Made by a program: the position numbers and the translations under genes. A DNA stretch of 64,000 nt. Origin: Bacteroidales bacterium (GTDB lineage Bacteria > Bacteroidota > Bacteroidia > Bacteroidales > Muribaculaceae). Every line of letters begins with the position of its first letter. Within the stretch, counting starts at the first letter, position 1. Location: the NCBI GenBank assembly GCA_019416425.1, contig DXXK01000087.1, positions 1-64,000 of the forward strand, read 5' to 3'. Of this stretch, positions 14,249-23,764 are shown piece after piece. The notes under the pieces are model-generated. The model made no database searches. It saw nothing but the letters and a program-made list of their open reading frames with translations, and had not been told where the DNA came from.

Positions 14249-17200
14249 TTAGCGTATGCTGATCTTCAGTGAGCTGCGGCTGCCTTCGGCGTCAACAGCG
14301 GTGACGATGTAGATTCCACCCTGGAGCTGATCCAGTGCCAGACGGTCGTTGCCCGACATCACGCATGCGCCGGCTGTGCTGAATACATGGATCATGCAGC
14401 CTTCGGCGTAGACCTCGCGGCCATTGAAGCCCAGAACGTTCCTGGCGGCTACGGTATTCTCGATGCCGGTGGTGTTGCCTTCGGTCACGGTTACTACGGC
14501 ATGCGCGGTCTTGCCGTTGATTCCGCAAGTCAGGTTGGAAGTGCCGACCTTCAGACCCTTGACGGTAAGGAGTATGTCGCCCTCGGGACCGAACTCCATG
14601 TTGCTGAGCCCGGCAACGCTCTCGTCGGAGAGGTCGCAGGTGAAACCTTCCAGCATCTCCTCAGTTATCTCGGCGCCTACCAGCTTCAGGGATACGGCAG
14701 TCTCGGCGTTGACCTTTACGGTGACGTCAGCGGGTGTCAGCACCGGTATGCCGCCCTCGAAGTAGAGAGAGGGATAGAACTGGTTTCCGGTCATGTTCCA
14801 GGGATTCTCGAAGTCGTAACCGTACATCCATCCCAGATCCTGGAAGAATGAGATACCGGTCTCGTCGGCAGCGACCGAGGCACCTTCGGTCGAGGAATGG
14901 TCTGTGGCCACACCCTCGTTACCGGCGGGAAGAGCCGCCACGGCATAGTTGTTCTGCAGCGCGGTCTCGGCGGGAGCGGGATCGCCGTAGATGGGATCGT
15001 AATTATCGGGGTCATAGCCGATTTCCTCGGGCCAGTCGTTTGCACTGGACCAACCCACAATGCGGTGCATGGTGTCGTTCTGGCCTTCATACTCCTCGTT
15101 ACCGGCCTCACCGGAGAATGTCATGGAGGCGAGGTTGACATAGCAACCCTGGATGACAGCACCGGACTCGTCGCCTTCGCTCTCGCCATCGCCTGTCTCT
15201 TCGCCACTATCGCCATAGCTGCGCTCCAGCTTGCCGACTACGCCTCCCAATTTAGGACCGCCGCCCCATGTGGGAGCCTCGGTAGCCTCAAGCGAACCCT
15301 CGACGTGGCAGTTCTTGATTACGGAACGGGCCGAGCCGCCCACGACACCACCGACAGTGTTCTTGCCCTTGATGACAGCGTCGACATGGCAGTCGGACAG
15401 GATACCGGCATTGCTGTTGGTGGAGCCTGCGATGCCGCCTACCTCCTGGGCGCCGATGATGCTGCCCTTGAAGGCGCAGGCACGGACGGTGGCCGAGGTC
15501 TTGGTATTCATGACGATACCACCGACACTGCTCTCGGGCGCGTTGATTTCGCCATGGAAGGAACTGTTCAGTATACGGCTGTACAACGTGGCGTTGCCTA
15601 CCAGGCCACCCACATCCTGGGACGAATTTACCTTACCTCCGTATACATGAACGTTCTCGACATGTCCGCATGTCATGTTGCCTACCAGAATGCCCTGGGC
15701 ATCCTTGGATGCATTCAGGACAGGATTCAGGAAATTGATGTTTGTCAGACGGGCCTCAGGCTTCTCCTCATCGCTGACGTCCTGACGTGACATTGAGGGG
15801 AAGAGGGCGTACTCGTTCAGGACGAGATTGCTGATCAGGTGGTTTCGGCCATCGATGGAACCCTTGAAATCAAAGTTCTTCTGTGAGATGGCGTAACCGT
15901 CGGCATCGATGTCGTTAACCACGGCGTAATGGGCGTCCGGAGCGGCGGAAATCTGCTTAAGGCCACCGACGGTAGAGATCTGGTAAGGGTCGTCGACTGT
16001 GCCGGTACCGGCTTCGAAGGATACGAGAGGCAGGTCATAGCTGTCGAGGGAAATCTTCCAATCGGAGTTCTGGTACACTACAATCAGTTTGGGTTTGTCC
16101 CCGTTCAGGTTGGCCATAAAAACGTTGGCCAGGTTTCCTTTGACCTGATCGGGACCGGCTGTCAAGAGCGTACCCTTGGCCGGGTCGGTGCTTACCACCA
16201 TGAGTTCCTCGATAAGTGCGTCGCTCTGGGCAGAGCGTCGTTTTACAAGGGCCATGTGCTCGATGGCGTCATCAAGATTGAAGATGTAAGGGTCGAAGAT
16301 GTCGTTGCCGGAGTAAACCTGAGCATACTCGACGCCGGTACCGAGGTCGATGTCGTCCGAGCCAACCAGAGATCCGGATTCGGGATCGACATAGATTACG
16401 CTGGTGTGAGTGTGGCCGTCGTCGGAGGAGGCTCCACGAGTCTGGGGTGCATAATATACATACTTGCCGTTGCGAGGAATGCGGTTTGTTTCGGCGGTCA
16501 GGGAGACATTGGGATTCTCCGGGTCCACATTCGCGTCGATCTCATGCTCGACAGCACCGGTAAGCTGGTTTACGAAACGGAAGGTCATATTGTTGTCGGA
16601 ATCGGCATCGATGAACATCACCTGAGGGTCAAAGCCCTTGATATCGGCCATGAAAGTTCCGCCGGTGGATCCCTGAGCCACCGAGAACTTAAGCTGCCCG
16701 TCGGCGGTCTGGCCCTGTGGAGCCGCGTTGTATGCCTCGTAATCGTAGGTGAAATCGTCGCCGCCACGGGTGGTGTGCGCACGGGTGATGAAGAGCACGG
16801 GCGAGCCGTCTGCGTTCACCTGGAAGTTCAGGTCATCGTTGTAGCTGAAATTTCCGAAGTACAGATAATAGAGGTCCTGTGCCGACGGGTTTAAGGGGAA
16901 AGTCGTGGTACAGTACTTATCGACGGTCGAGGCCCAGGAAGAAGCCGGAGCGAAAATGTCGACGATCAGCTCGTTGTCGGCAGTCGGATTCTCGTTCAAA
17001 TAATCGTATGGATCCTCGTACCAGCAGTATTTCAGATGATTGACCGAGAAGAAAGGCTTGCCGTTGAATACATTTGCGATGAATGGAATGGCGTCTGCTC
17101 CGGCCATAGTGATTTCGGGGAAGCGGACGTCCACCACTGGGTCGCCCATTCCGGCGTATCCGGCAGCCTTGTATGTCTGGAACCGGTAGTCGGATGTATT

Positions 17201-17845
17201 CTCCACGCCGTTCACATCAGGAGTGACGGTTTCCTCGGTGGTCATGAACGTGATCCAGAACTTCTCGCTCCAGGCATCCGTGGCGGAGTTGACTGCGGAA
17301 CAGTAGTATCCGTCGAAAGCGGCGATGCGGTCGTTCTTGCCGATGGAGTACGCGTAGGTCCTGTACTTGTTGACGTAGGCGGTGGTGTTGAACGCCACGC
17401 CCATCATGATCTCGTAACTGTTGTCGAAATTGAAGAACTTCTGAGTCACGTCGGGACCGAGACTGAACTGAGCTATCTTGGTCTCGCCTTCCTGGAGCTC
17501 GATAACATCCTCGACTGTGCCGACCAGATCGAACTTGTCGTCATAGACCGTAAGCTTGAAGCCCGTCATCACATTCTCGGAGTACGCGCCATGGTCGATG
17601 GTCTCGCCTTTGTACTCCAGTGTGTAGAACCATATCGCTCCCTTAGGACCGTTCAGGTATCCCGCGGCATCGGATGTAGGAAGGGATTGGGACTGCGCCG
17701 ATGCCAGGGCGTTGCTTTTGAGACAGGCTTTAGCCTTGGGCGCGAATTGAAAGAGCCGTTCGGACTGCGTGGTTGCGGTCCTTGGAGCGGCTGATGCGCT
17801 GAGAGCGATCAGTGCCGCAGAGGCTCCGAGTAGAAATTTCCTCAT
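14249..17845 (-). CDS. Large secreted protein with GLUG-type repeats and C-terminal sorting domain
   Basis: The protein has 1198 residues. A signal peptide covers residues 1-19 (ending SASAAP). The N-terminal half shows no family I can name; it is rich in aromatic and Asp/Asn residues. About residues 690-900 contain repeated GLUG-like units (DVGGLVGNAT, SSVGGIVMNT, EVGGIAGSTN, TVGGVVGGSA), each followed by a short N-S/C-x-(F/H)-x-G strand that suggests a beta-solenoid. A Gly/Glu/Asp-rich loop (GDSGEETGDGESEGDES) interrupts it. The last 80 residues (GIYIVTAVDAEGSRSSLKISIR) look like the type IX secretion sorting domain. It is probably surface-exposed; the ligand is unknown. It is monocistronic. 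Confidence 0.8.
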   Translation of the reverse strand: MRKFLLGASAALIALSASAAPRTATTQSERLFQFAPKAKACLKSNALASAQSQSLPTSDAAGYLNGPKGAIWFYTLEYKGETIDHGAYSENVMTGFKLTVYDDKFDLVGTVEDVIELQEGETKIAQFSLGPDVTQKFFNFDNSYEIMMGVAFNTTAYVNKYRTYAYSIGKNDRIAAFDGYYCSAVNSATDAWSEKFWITFMTTEETVTPDVNGVENTSDYRFQTYKAAGYAGMGDPVVDVRFPEITMAGADAIPFIANVFNGKPFFSVNHLKYCWYEDPYDYLNENPTADNELIVDIFAPASSWASTVDKYCTTTFPLNPSAQDLYYLYFGNFSYNDDLNFQVNADGSPVLFITRAHTTRGGDDFTYDYEAYNAAPQGQTADGQLKFSVAQGSTGGTFMADIKGFDPQVMFIDADSDNNMTFRFVNQLTGAVEHEIDANVDPENPNVSLTAETNRIPRNGKYVYYAPQTRGASSDDGHTHTSVIYVDPESGSLVGSDDIDLGTGVEYAQVYSGNDIFDPYIFNLDDAIEHMALVKRRSAQSDALIEELMVVSTDPAKGTLLTAGPDQVKGNLANVFMANLNGDKPKLIVVYQNSDWKISLDSYDLPLVSFEAGTGTVDDPYQISTVGGLKQISAAPDAHYAVVNDIDADGYAISQKNFDFKGSIDGRNHLISNLVLNEYALFPSMSRQDVSDEEKPEARLTNINFLNPVLNASKDAQGILVGNMTCGHVENVHVYGGKVNSSQDVGGLVGNATLYSRILNSSFHGEINAPESSVGGIVMNTKTSATVRACAFKGSIIGAQEVGGIAGSTNSNAGILSDCHVDAVIKGKNTVGGVVGGSARSVIKNCHVEGSLEATEAPTWGGGPKLGGVVGKLERSYGDSGEETGDGESEGDESGAVIQGCYVNLASMTFSGEAGNEEYEGQNDTMHRIVGWSSANDWPEEIGYDPDNYDPIYGDPAPAETALQNNYAVAALPAGNEGVATDHSSTEGASVAADETGISFFQDLGWMYGYDFENPWNMTGNQFYPSLYFEGGIPVLTPADVTVKVNAETAVSLKLVGAEITEEMLEGFTCDLSDESVAGLSNMEFGPEGDILLTVKGLKVGTSNLTCGINGKTAHAVVTVTEGNTTGIENTVAARNVLGFNGREVYAEGCMIHVFSTAGACVMSGNDRLALDQLQGGIYIVTAVDAEGSRSSLKISIR

Positions 17846-17932
17846 GTGAAGTTGTTATTGGTGTTTTGTTTTGATTGGCGTTAGTGAAAGACAGGGTAAA
17901 TGGACATCTGTCCACTGTTTTCCTATCCGTTG

Positions 17933-17940
17933 CAAAATTA
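17933..17940 (-). promoter_or_regulatory. Likely -7 promoter box of the GLUG-type protein gene
   Basis: TAATTTTG on the minus strand fits the Bacteroidota -7 consensus. A matching -33 TTTG is not clear. The leader of about 80 bases contains the small palindrome TGGACA-TC-TGTCCA at 17901-17914. Confidence 0.45.
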
Positions 17941-18069
17941 ATACAAATTTTATACTTTTCATAACTTTTGTGATATTTTTTTGAAAAGAAGTGGGATTTT
18001 TTTATGTTCCTGAGTGAGATGCCCTGAGAACAAGGGGCAAATATAGTTGCGTATTTCGCAAGGATTTCG

Positions 18070-18077
18070 TAATTTTG
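18070..18077 (+). promoter_or_regulatory. Likely -7 promoter box of pepT-miaA
   Basis: TAATTTTG lies 65 bases before the pepT start, with a weak TTG 20 bases upstream (18047-18049). The gap 17846-18142 is otherwise AT-rich spacer between divergent genes. Confidence 0.45.
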
Positions 18078-18142
18078 TAGAAATAAGAACAAGGCCAGAG
18101 CGCGTGGGACAGCACGCTGTGGCAAGCAAATATGAGATAAGC

Positions 18143-19360
18143 ATGACAGTAACCGACCGATTTTTGGACTTTGTGAAGTACGACACACAAAGTGACGAAT
18201 TGACCAACATGACTCCGTCGTCGCCCGGACAGATGGAGTTCGCGCAATACCTTAAGAGCGTGGTCCAGAGGATGGGCCTGGAGGACGTAGACCTTGACGA
18301 CAACGGTTACCTGATGGCCACGTTGCCGGCCAACACGGACAAGGCCGTTCCCACCATCGGCTTCATCGCCCACATGGACACGAGTCCCGACATGTCGGGC
18401 AAGCATGTAAAGCCCCGCATAGTCAAGAGCTATAACGGCGAAATCATCGCGCTGAACGACGAGTACAGCCTGGATCCGTACCAGTTCCCTGAGATGCTGA
18501 ACTATCTGGGCCAGGACCTCATCGTGACCGACGGCAGCACGCTGCTTGGCGCGGACGACAAGGCCGGCATCGCCGAGATCCTGACAGCGGTTGAGTATCT
18601 TCAGAACCATCCTGATGTGAAGCACGGCAAGATCCGCATCGCCTTCAACCCCGACGAGGAGATCGGACTGGGCGCGCACAAGTTCGATGTGGATAAGTTC
18701 GGCTGCGCGTTCGCCTACACCATGGACGGCGGGGCGGTCGGCGAGCTGGAGTACGAGAACTTCAACGCCGCGCAGGCCAAGGTGACCATCAAGGGCCGCA
18801 ACGTCCATCCCGGCTACGCCAAGCACAAGATGGTTAACTCCATCCGCGTGGCCAACAACTTCATGGCTATGCTGCCGCGCTGGGAGACCCCCGAGCATAC
18901 GGAGGGTTACGAGGGCTTCTATCACCTGGTTGGCATCAACGGCACGGTGGAGGAGACCACGCTGACCTACATAATCCGCGACCACGACCGCAAGCGCTTC
19001 GAGAGCCGCAAGAAGGAGATCGAGCACCTGGTACGCAAGACCAACACCGAGTTTCCCGGCTGCTGCACGGTGGAGATCAAGGACCAGTACTACAACATGC
19101 GCGAGAAGATCGAGCCGGTGATGGAGATTATAGAACACGTTGAGCAGGCCATGCGCGAGGCGGGACTGGAGCCTAAGGTACAGCCCATCCGCGGCGGTAC
19201 GGACGGCGCCCAGCTGTCGTTCAAGGGCCTTCCGTGTCCCAACATCTTCGCCGGCGGCGAGAACTTCCACGGCCGCTTCGAGTATGTGCCCGTCCAGTCG
19301 ATGGAGAAGGCTACGGAGACCATCGTGAACATCTGCAGGATCGTGGCGGAGAAGGCATGA
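18143..19360 (+). CDS. pepT: Peptidase T (tripeptide aminopeptidase)
   Basis: From the ATG at 18143 (MTVTDRFLDF) the protein has 405 residues, the usual length for PepT; the frame is open further upstream but those residues do not match the family. Zinc-ligand motifs of the M20 family are clear: H77-M-D79 (AHMDTSPD), the bridging aspartate in LLGADDKAG (about 138-139), and the catalytic glutamate in FNPDEEIGLGA (172-173). It releases N-terminal residues from tripeptides in the cytoplasm. Its TGA overlaps the miaA ATG, so the two genes form an operon. Confidence 0.96.
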   Translation: MTVTDRFLDFVKYDTQSDELTNMTPSSPGQMEFAQYLKSVVQRMGLEDVDLDDNGYLMATLPANTDKAVPTIGFIAHMDTSPDMSGKHVKPRIVKSYNGEIIALNDEYSLDPYQFPEMLNYLGQDLIVTDGSTLLGADDKAGIAEILTAVEYLQNHPDVKHGKIRIAFNPDEEIGLGAHKFDVDKFGCAFAYTMDGGAVGELEYENFNAAQAKVTIKGRNVHPGYAKHKMVNSIRVANNFMAMLPRWETPEHTEGYEGFYHLVGINGTVEETTLTYIIRDHDRKRFESRKKEIEHLVRKTNTEFPGCCTVEIKDQYYNMREKIEPVMEIIEHVEQAMREAGLEPKVQPIRGGTDGAQLSFKGLPCPNIFAGGENFHGRFEYVPVQSMEKATETIVNICRIVAEKA

Positions 19361-20250
19361 CAGCTGACAAGCCGACATTATATGTAATCACAGGGCCGAC
19401 TGCCTCAGGCAAGTCGGCCCTTGCCATCGAAACGGCGTTGCGGTTAGGTACGGAGGTGATCAACGCCGACAGCCGCCAGGTGTATAGGGGCATACCGATA
19501 GTCACGGCGATGCCGACGGCCGACGAGCGTGCGGCGGTCCGGCACCATCTGCTGGACTTCCTGCCGCTTACGGAGTACTACAGCGCGGCGCGGTTCGAGG
19601 AGGATGCGCTTCGTGTGGCGGAAGATCTGATGGGGCGTTACGGAGCGGCTGTGGTATGCGGCGGCTCGATGATGTACGTGGACGCCCTGTGCCACGGCAT
19701 CGACGAGCTGCCTACGGTCCCCGACGCCGTCCGTTCCGGACTGATGCGGGAGCATGCCGAGCTTGGCGACGAATGGCTTCTGGGCGAGCTGGAGCGTCTG
19801 GATCCGGAATACTACGCTGCTGTGGATCGCCGGAACATGAAGCGGGTGTTCCATGCGGTGGAGATAATCCGCGCGTCGGGACGCACCTACACGTCGCAAC
19901 GCACCGGGACGCGTAAGGAACGCGAGTTCCGAGTGGAGAAGATTATGATCGACATGCCGCGTGATGTGCTGTTCGACCGCATCAACCGCCGAGTGGACAT
20001 GATGGTTGAGGCCGGACTGGAGGAAGAGGCGCGACGCGTGTATTCACAGCGGCATCTCAATTCGCTGAACACAGTTGGGCTGAAGGAGATGTTCGCTTGG
20101 TTCGACGGGACGATGGACCGCCATACGGCCATAGAACGCATCAAGAAGAACACCCGCGTATATGCCAAGAAGCAGCTGACGTGGTGGGCACGCGATCCGG
20201 AAATCAAGCGGATTACTCCTCGTGGTCCGATCGGCGGACGCTGCGAGTAG
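19357..20250 (+). CDS. miaA: tRNA dimethylallyltransferase MiaA
   Basis: From the ATG at 19357 (MTADKPTLY) the protein has 297 residues, normal for MiaA. It shows the P-loop GPTASGKSALA, the substrate-binding DSRQVYRG motif and the GGSMMYVDAL segment. The enzyme adds a dimethylallyl group to A37 of tRNAs that read codons starting with U. The start overlaps the pepT stop (ATGA), and I reject the longer frame from 19234, which overlaps pepT by more than 100 bases. Its last 38 bases overlap, in opposite orientation, the end of the YitT gene. Confidence 0.97.
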   Translation: MTADKPTLYVITGPTASGKSALAIETALRLGTEVINADSRQVYRGIPIVTAMPTADERAAVRHHLLDFLPLTEYYSAARFEEDALRVAEDLMGRYGAAVVCGGSMMYVDALCHGIDELPTVPDAVRSGLMREHAELGDEWLLGELERLDPEYYAAVDRRNMKRVFHAVEIIRASGRTYTSQRTGTRKEREFRVEKIMIDMPRDVLFDRINRRVDMMVEAGLEEEARRVYSQRHLNSLNTVGLKEMFAWFDGTMDRHTAIERIKKNTRVYAKKQLTWWARDPEIKRITPRGPIGGRCE

Positions 20251-21247
20251 GGGTGGTCAACGAGGCGTCGTCGCTGGGCATGACGGGATGACCCTGCGAC
20301 TTGTACTTCTTCATCTTGATCTTGACATGGTCGAAACCTTTGCCGTAGACGCCGTTGACAGCGCCCTGGCTGACGAAGGCATCCTCGTCGATGCTCTTGA
20401 TGATACGGAAGATGGTTATGGACTCAATCTTGCGGCAATACACCATCAGCACCTTGTGCTCATGCTTGGTGTACCATCCCATGCCGTCCAGGACGGTCAC
20501 GCCGCGGTGGGCCTCCTCCAGGATCTTGTCGGCGATTTCCTCCCACTTGGGCGAGAAGATCAGGAACTGGGTTGCCTTGCGGTTGCCGTTGATGATCTGG
20601 TCGGTGACGTAGCTTGCGATGAAAGTGATCATGATACCATAGACGATTGTGGGTATACGTGCCTCGATTCGGTCCTGGATTGAGCCGTCAAAGGGGAGAA
20701 AGATGGAACAGCTCACGATCGTCAGGTCGACATAGACCATGGTGCGGCCTATGCTGACGTTGCTTACCTTGGACACCATGGCGGCCACGATATCGGTACC
20801 GCCGGATGAACCGTTATGGATGAAAGCCGTTCCGATTCCGACGCCGCACATTATACCGCCGAGAGTCACGCTGACCACAGTGTCGGGGACCAGAGGATGT
20901 TCCATGCTCATGAATATTCCCTCGGTAGCACCGATGCCCAGAGCCACGACGGTGACACCGAAGATGGTGCGGAGCACGAACTGCTTGCCCACCAGTCTGT
21001 AGGCGAATGCGAGAAGCAGTAGGTTGCAGGCGTAGGAAGTTATGGCTACGGGAATCATGCCGTCTGTTGCGAAGTACACCAGGGTGCCCACACCCGACAG
21101 GCCGCCCATGACGATGTGGTGTGGCAATATCAAAGCCGTGAATGCAACGCAGTACAGCAAGAGACCGAAGATTATGGCTATATAATCCTTGGAGTTGACA
21201 AGCAGCGAATTATAGTTCGGCTTGCGTTTTGGGGAGAGAATGCTCAT
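20213..21247 (-). CDS. YitT/DUF161 family membrane protein with DUF2179 domain
   Basis: The 344-residue protein has about six membrane segments in the first 230 residues (for example YIAIIFGLLLYCVAFTALIL and the conserved Gly-rich HNGSSGGTDIVAAMV). A cytosolic DUF2179 domain follows (FLIFSPKWEEIADKILEEAHRGVTVLDGMGWYT). Members are poorly characterised, and a transport role is guessed from topology. The end converges with miaA with 38 bases of overlap, so no terminator can fit between them. The C-terminal tail after residue 320 is Ser/Thr/Arg-rich. Confidence 0.9.
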   Translation of the reverse strand: MSILSPKRKPNYNSLLVNSKDYIAIIFGLLLYCVAFTALILPHHIVMGGLSGVGTLVYFATDGMIPVAITSYACNLLLLAFAYRLVGKQFVLRTIFGVTVVALGIGATEGIFMSMEHPLVPDTVVSVTLGGIMCGVGIGTAFIHNGSSGGTDIVAAMVSKVSNVSIGRTMVYVDLTIVSCSIFLPFDGSIQDRIEARIPTIVYGIMITFIASYVTDQIINGNRKATQFLIFSPKWEEIADKILEEAHRGVTVLDGMGWYTKHEHKVLMVYCRKIESITIFRIIKSIDEDAFVSQGAVNGVYGKGFDHVKIKMKKYKSQGHPVMPSDDASLTTPTRSVRRSDHEE

Positions 21248-21305
21248 AGGAATTGGTTCATTTTTTGAGTTGAACTTATAGGGATTTAATCGAGGTTAAT
21301 TGGGG

Positions 21306-22535
21306 TTAACTCCAGAATATGTATGCGATTATCACTGCGGCGACGGCACCGGTGATGTCGGCCAGCAGGGCGTATCCGGCGGCATAACGGGTCTTTGATA
21401 CGCCGACGGACCCGAAGTAGACCGCCAGGATATAGAATGTCGTGTCGGTAGATCCGCGCACTGCGGCAGCCAGCTTTGAGACGAAAGCGTCGGCGCCGTT
21501 GGCGTGCATCACGTCGAGCATCATGGCGCAGCTTCCACTGCCGCTCAGGGGTTTCATCAGCATTGTCGGCAACGCTCCGACCCACTGCGTGTCGAAACCC
21601 ATCCAGGCGACTGCGTTCTCGACGCCACCGGTGATGATGTCCAGGGCACCGGAGGCCCGGAACATTCCGATGGCCACCAGAATGGCCACCAGGTAGGGGA
21701 TGATCATCACGGCGGTCTTGAAGCCCTCCTTGGCCCCCTCGATGAAGACATCGTAGACGCGCAGGCGCTTCTTGATGCCGGCTCCGATGAAGGCGATGAT
21801 GACGCAGAACAGGATGAAGTTGGCTCCGAACGTGCTGTAGAGCGCGACCTTGTCGTTTGGCAGCGAGCTGAAGAACCATGTGATTCCGGCCACCACCGCC
21901 GCGATGCCTGCCAGCCATCCCAATATGACCCTGTCCATCCGTATTCGTTGCTTGACACACAGTGCCGAAAGTCCGACAATCGTGGCGATGGCCGTGGCGA
22001 TCAGGATGGGGATGAATATGTCTGTCGGGTTTGCGGCCCCTCCCTGCGCCCGGTACATCATGATGCTGATTGGCACCAGACAGAGTCCGGAGCTGTTCAG
22101 CACCAGGAACATGATCATGGCGTCCGTGGCGGTGTCCTTTTGCTTGTTGAGGGTCTGCATCTCCTGCATGGCCTTCAGACCCATCGGAGTGGCGGCGTTA
22201 TCCAGTCCCAGCATATTGGCCGAGATGTTCATGAAGATGGCACCCATGGCCGGATGACCCTTGGGGATGCCGGGGAACAGCCGTGAGAAGAAAGGACTTA
22301 TGAGACGCCCGAAGAACTCGATGACACCGGCCCTCTCGCCGATCTTCATGATACCCAGCCACAGGGCCAGAACGCCCGTCAGACCGATGGAGACCTCGAA
22401 AGCGAAAGCCGCCTGGTCGAACGATGCGTTCATGACTCGGCTCCAGACCTCCAGGTCACCGTTGAACAGGGTCTGTCCCAGCGCCATCATAAACGCCAGG
22501 GCAAAGAACGCGATCCAGATCCAGTTCAGAACCAT
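21306..22535 (-). CDS. SpmA-SpmB fusion, nucleoside-recognition (Gate) domain membrane protein
   Basis: The 409-residue protein has two homologous halves. Residues about 1-190 resemble spore maturation protein SpmA (LGLDNAATPMGLKAMQEMQ) and residues about 230-409 resemble SpmB (FIEGAKEGFKTAVMIIPYLVAI, GSGSCAMMLDVM). Each half has several membrane spans. The fusion is common in Bacteroidota, which do not sporulate, so the name is inherited and a transport or envelope role is likely. It starts 23 bases after the trpS stop and is probably cotranscribed with it. Confidence 0.9.
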   Translation of the reverse strand: MVLNWIWIAFFALAFMMALGQTLFNGDLEVWSRVMNASFDQAAFAFEVSIGLTGVLALWLGIMKIGERAGVIEFFGRLISPFFSRLFPGIPKGHPAMGAIFMNISANMLGLDNAATPMGLKAMQEMQTLNKQKDTATDAMIMFLVLNSSGLCLVPISIMMYRAQGGAANPTDIFIPILIATAIATIVGLSALCVKQRIRMDRVILGWLAGIAAVVAGITWFFSSLPNDKVALYSTFGANFILFCVIIAFIGAGIKKRLRVYDVFIEGAKEGFKTAVMIIPYLVAILVAIGMFRASGALDIITGGVENAVAWMGFDTQWVGALPTMLMKPLSGSGSCAMMLDVMHANGADAFVSKLAAAVRGSTDTTFYILAVYFGSVGVSKTRYAAGYALLADITGAVAAVIIAYIFWS

Positions 22536-22558
22536 CGGCCGGGAACAGTGTCGGGATA

Positions 22559-23620
22559 TTAATAGAACTTACGGATACCCATGATGTCGCGGACATCGGC
22601 CAGGGTCTTGGCGGCGGCCTCGCGAGCACGTTCGCCACCCTGACGGACAACGCGGCCCAGATACTCCTCGTTGCTGCGGATGTCCAGGATGCGTTCGCGG
22701 ATGGGGAGTGTTACCTTGAGGATGTCCTCGGCCAGCTGCTTCTTGAGGTCGCCGTAGCGGATGGAGCAGTCGGCGTAAGCCTGACGGAAGTGTGCGGCCA
22801 CATCGGGTTCCGAAACCAGCTCCATCAGGGTGAACAGGTTTGCGATTGGTTCGGATACCGGGCTGTTCGGTACCTTGGGACCCTCGTCGGTGACTGCGCG
22901 CATCACCTTCTTGCGCAATGTCTTCTCGTCATCCACCAGGTATATGCAGTTGCCCTCGCTCTTGCCCATCTTGCCGGAGCCGTCCAGTCCGGGGACCTTG
23001 ACCGCGGCGGCACCGAAGTTGAAGTTGACCGGTTCGCCGAAGTAGTCCACCTTGTAGAACGAGTTGAATCGGCGTGCGAATCGGCGTGTCAGCTCCAGGT
23101 GCTGCTCCTGGTCCTTGCCCACGGGAACGAGGTCGGCGTGGTGGATCAGGATGTCCACGGCCATCAGCGTGGGATAGGTGAGCAGACCGGCGTTGACGCG
23201 CTGGTTTGTCTGGTTGCCGATAATCTCCTTCTCGATCTCGTCACCGTCGCTTGAGATGCCCAGTGCCTTGCGGGCCTTGTCCTTGAAGGACGCGGTGCGC
23301 ATCAGCTCGCCGATGCCGACGTGCATGTTCATCAGCAGGTACATCTCGGATATTTCTGGGACGTCGCTCTGGACGTAGATTGTGTTCTTGTCAGGATCCA
23401 GGCCTGCGGCGAGGTACTCGGCCAGGATGTCCTTGACGTTCTCATGGAGCATCTTGGGGTCCGGATGTGTGGTGAGGGCGTGTAGGTCGGCCACGAAGTA
23501 ACGGCAGTCGTAGTCGTTCTGCATGCGCACGAAGTTGCGCAGGGCACCGTAGTAGTTGCCTAAGTGCAGGTTGCCGGTGGCGCGGATGCCGCTCAGCACT
23601 ATCTTCTTCTTATCTTCCAT
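22559..23620 (-). CDS. trpS: Tryptophanyl-tRNA synthetase
   Basis: The protein has 353 residues, with the class I signatures HLGN at residues 19-22 (variant of HIGH, in ATGNLHLGNYYG) and KMGKS at about 216-220. It charges tRNA-Trp. Length and motif positions are normal for the bacterial enzyme. A good promoter precedes it, and the SpmA/SpmB fusion follows closely. Confidence 0.97.
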   Translation of the reverse strand: MEDKKKIVLSGIRATGNLHLGNYYGALRNFVRMQNDYDCRYFVADLHALTTHPDPKMLHENVKDILAEYLAAGLDPDKNTIYVQSDVPEISEMYLLMNMHVGIGELMRTASFKDKARKALGISSDGDEIEKEIIGNQTNQRVNAGLLTYPTLMAVDILIHHADLVPVGKDQEQHLELTRRFARRFNSFYKVDYFGEPVNFNFGAAAVKVPGLDGSGKMGKSEGNCIYLVDDEKTLRKKVMRAVTDEGPKVPNSPVSEPIANLFTLMELVSEPDVAAHFRQAYADCSIRYGDLKKQLAEDILKVTLPIRERILDIRSNEEYLGRVVRQGGERAREAAAKTLADVRDIMGIRKFY

Positions 23621-23645
23621 TTTGTGTTTCGTCGTTTTAAGGATG

Positions 23646-23677
23646 CAAAGATAACTTTTTTTCCGATGATAGGCAAC
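23646..23677 (-). promoter_or_regulatory. Promoter of trpS
   Basis: TATCTTTG (-7 box, 23646-23653 on the minus strand), a 20-base spacer and a TTG-type -33 element at 23674-23677. The trpS ATG is 25 bases downstream. Confidence 0.6.
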
Positions 23678-23764
23678 ATTTTTGGCGCTGATGGATAAAA
23701 ATAAGGGGACGCCTCCCCGGATAGGGATTCGTCCCGCTGGATATCATGAGTGTTATGTGCTCGG

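Noticed and set aside
14897..17794. Several open frames of 250-320 codons on the plus strand over the GLUG-type gene
   Set aside because: They lie opposite a secreted protein with signal peptide, repeats and terminator; the shadows have none of these.
18002..19378. 458-codon open frame on the minus strand
   Set aside because: It is the mirror frame of pepT, which is clearly real; the translation has no domain.
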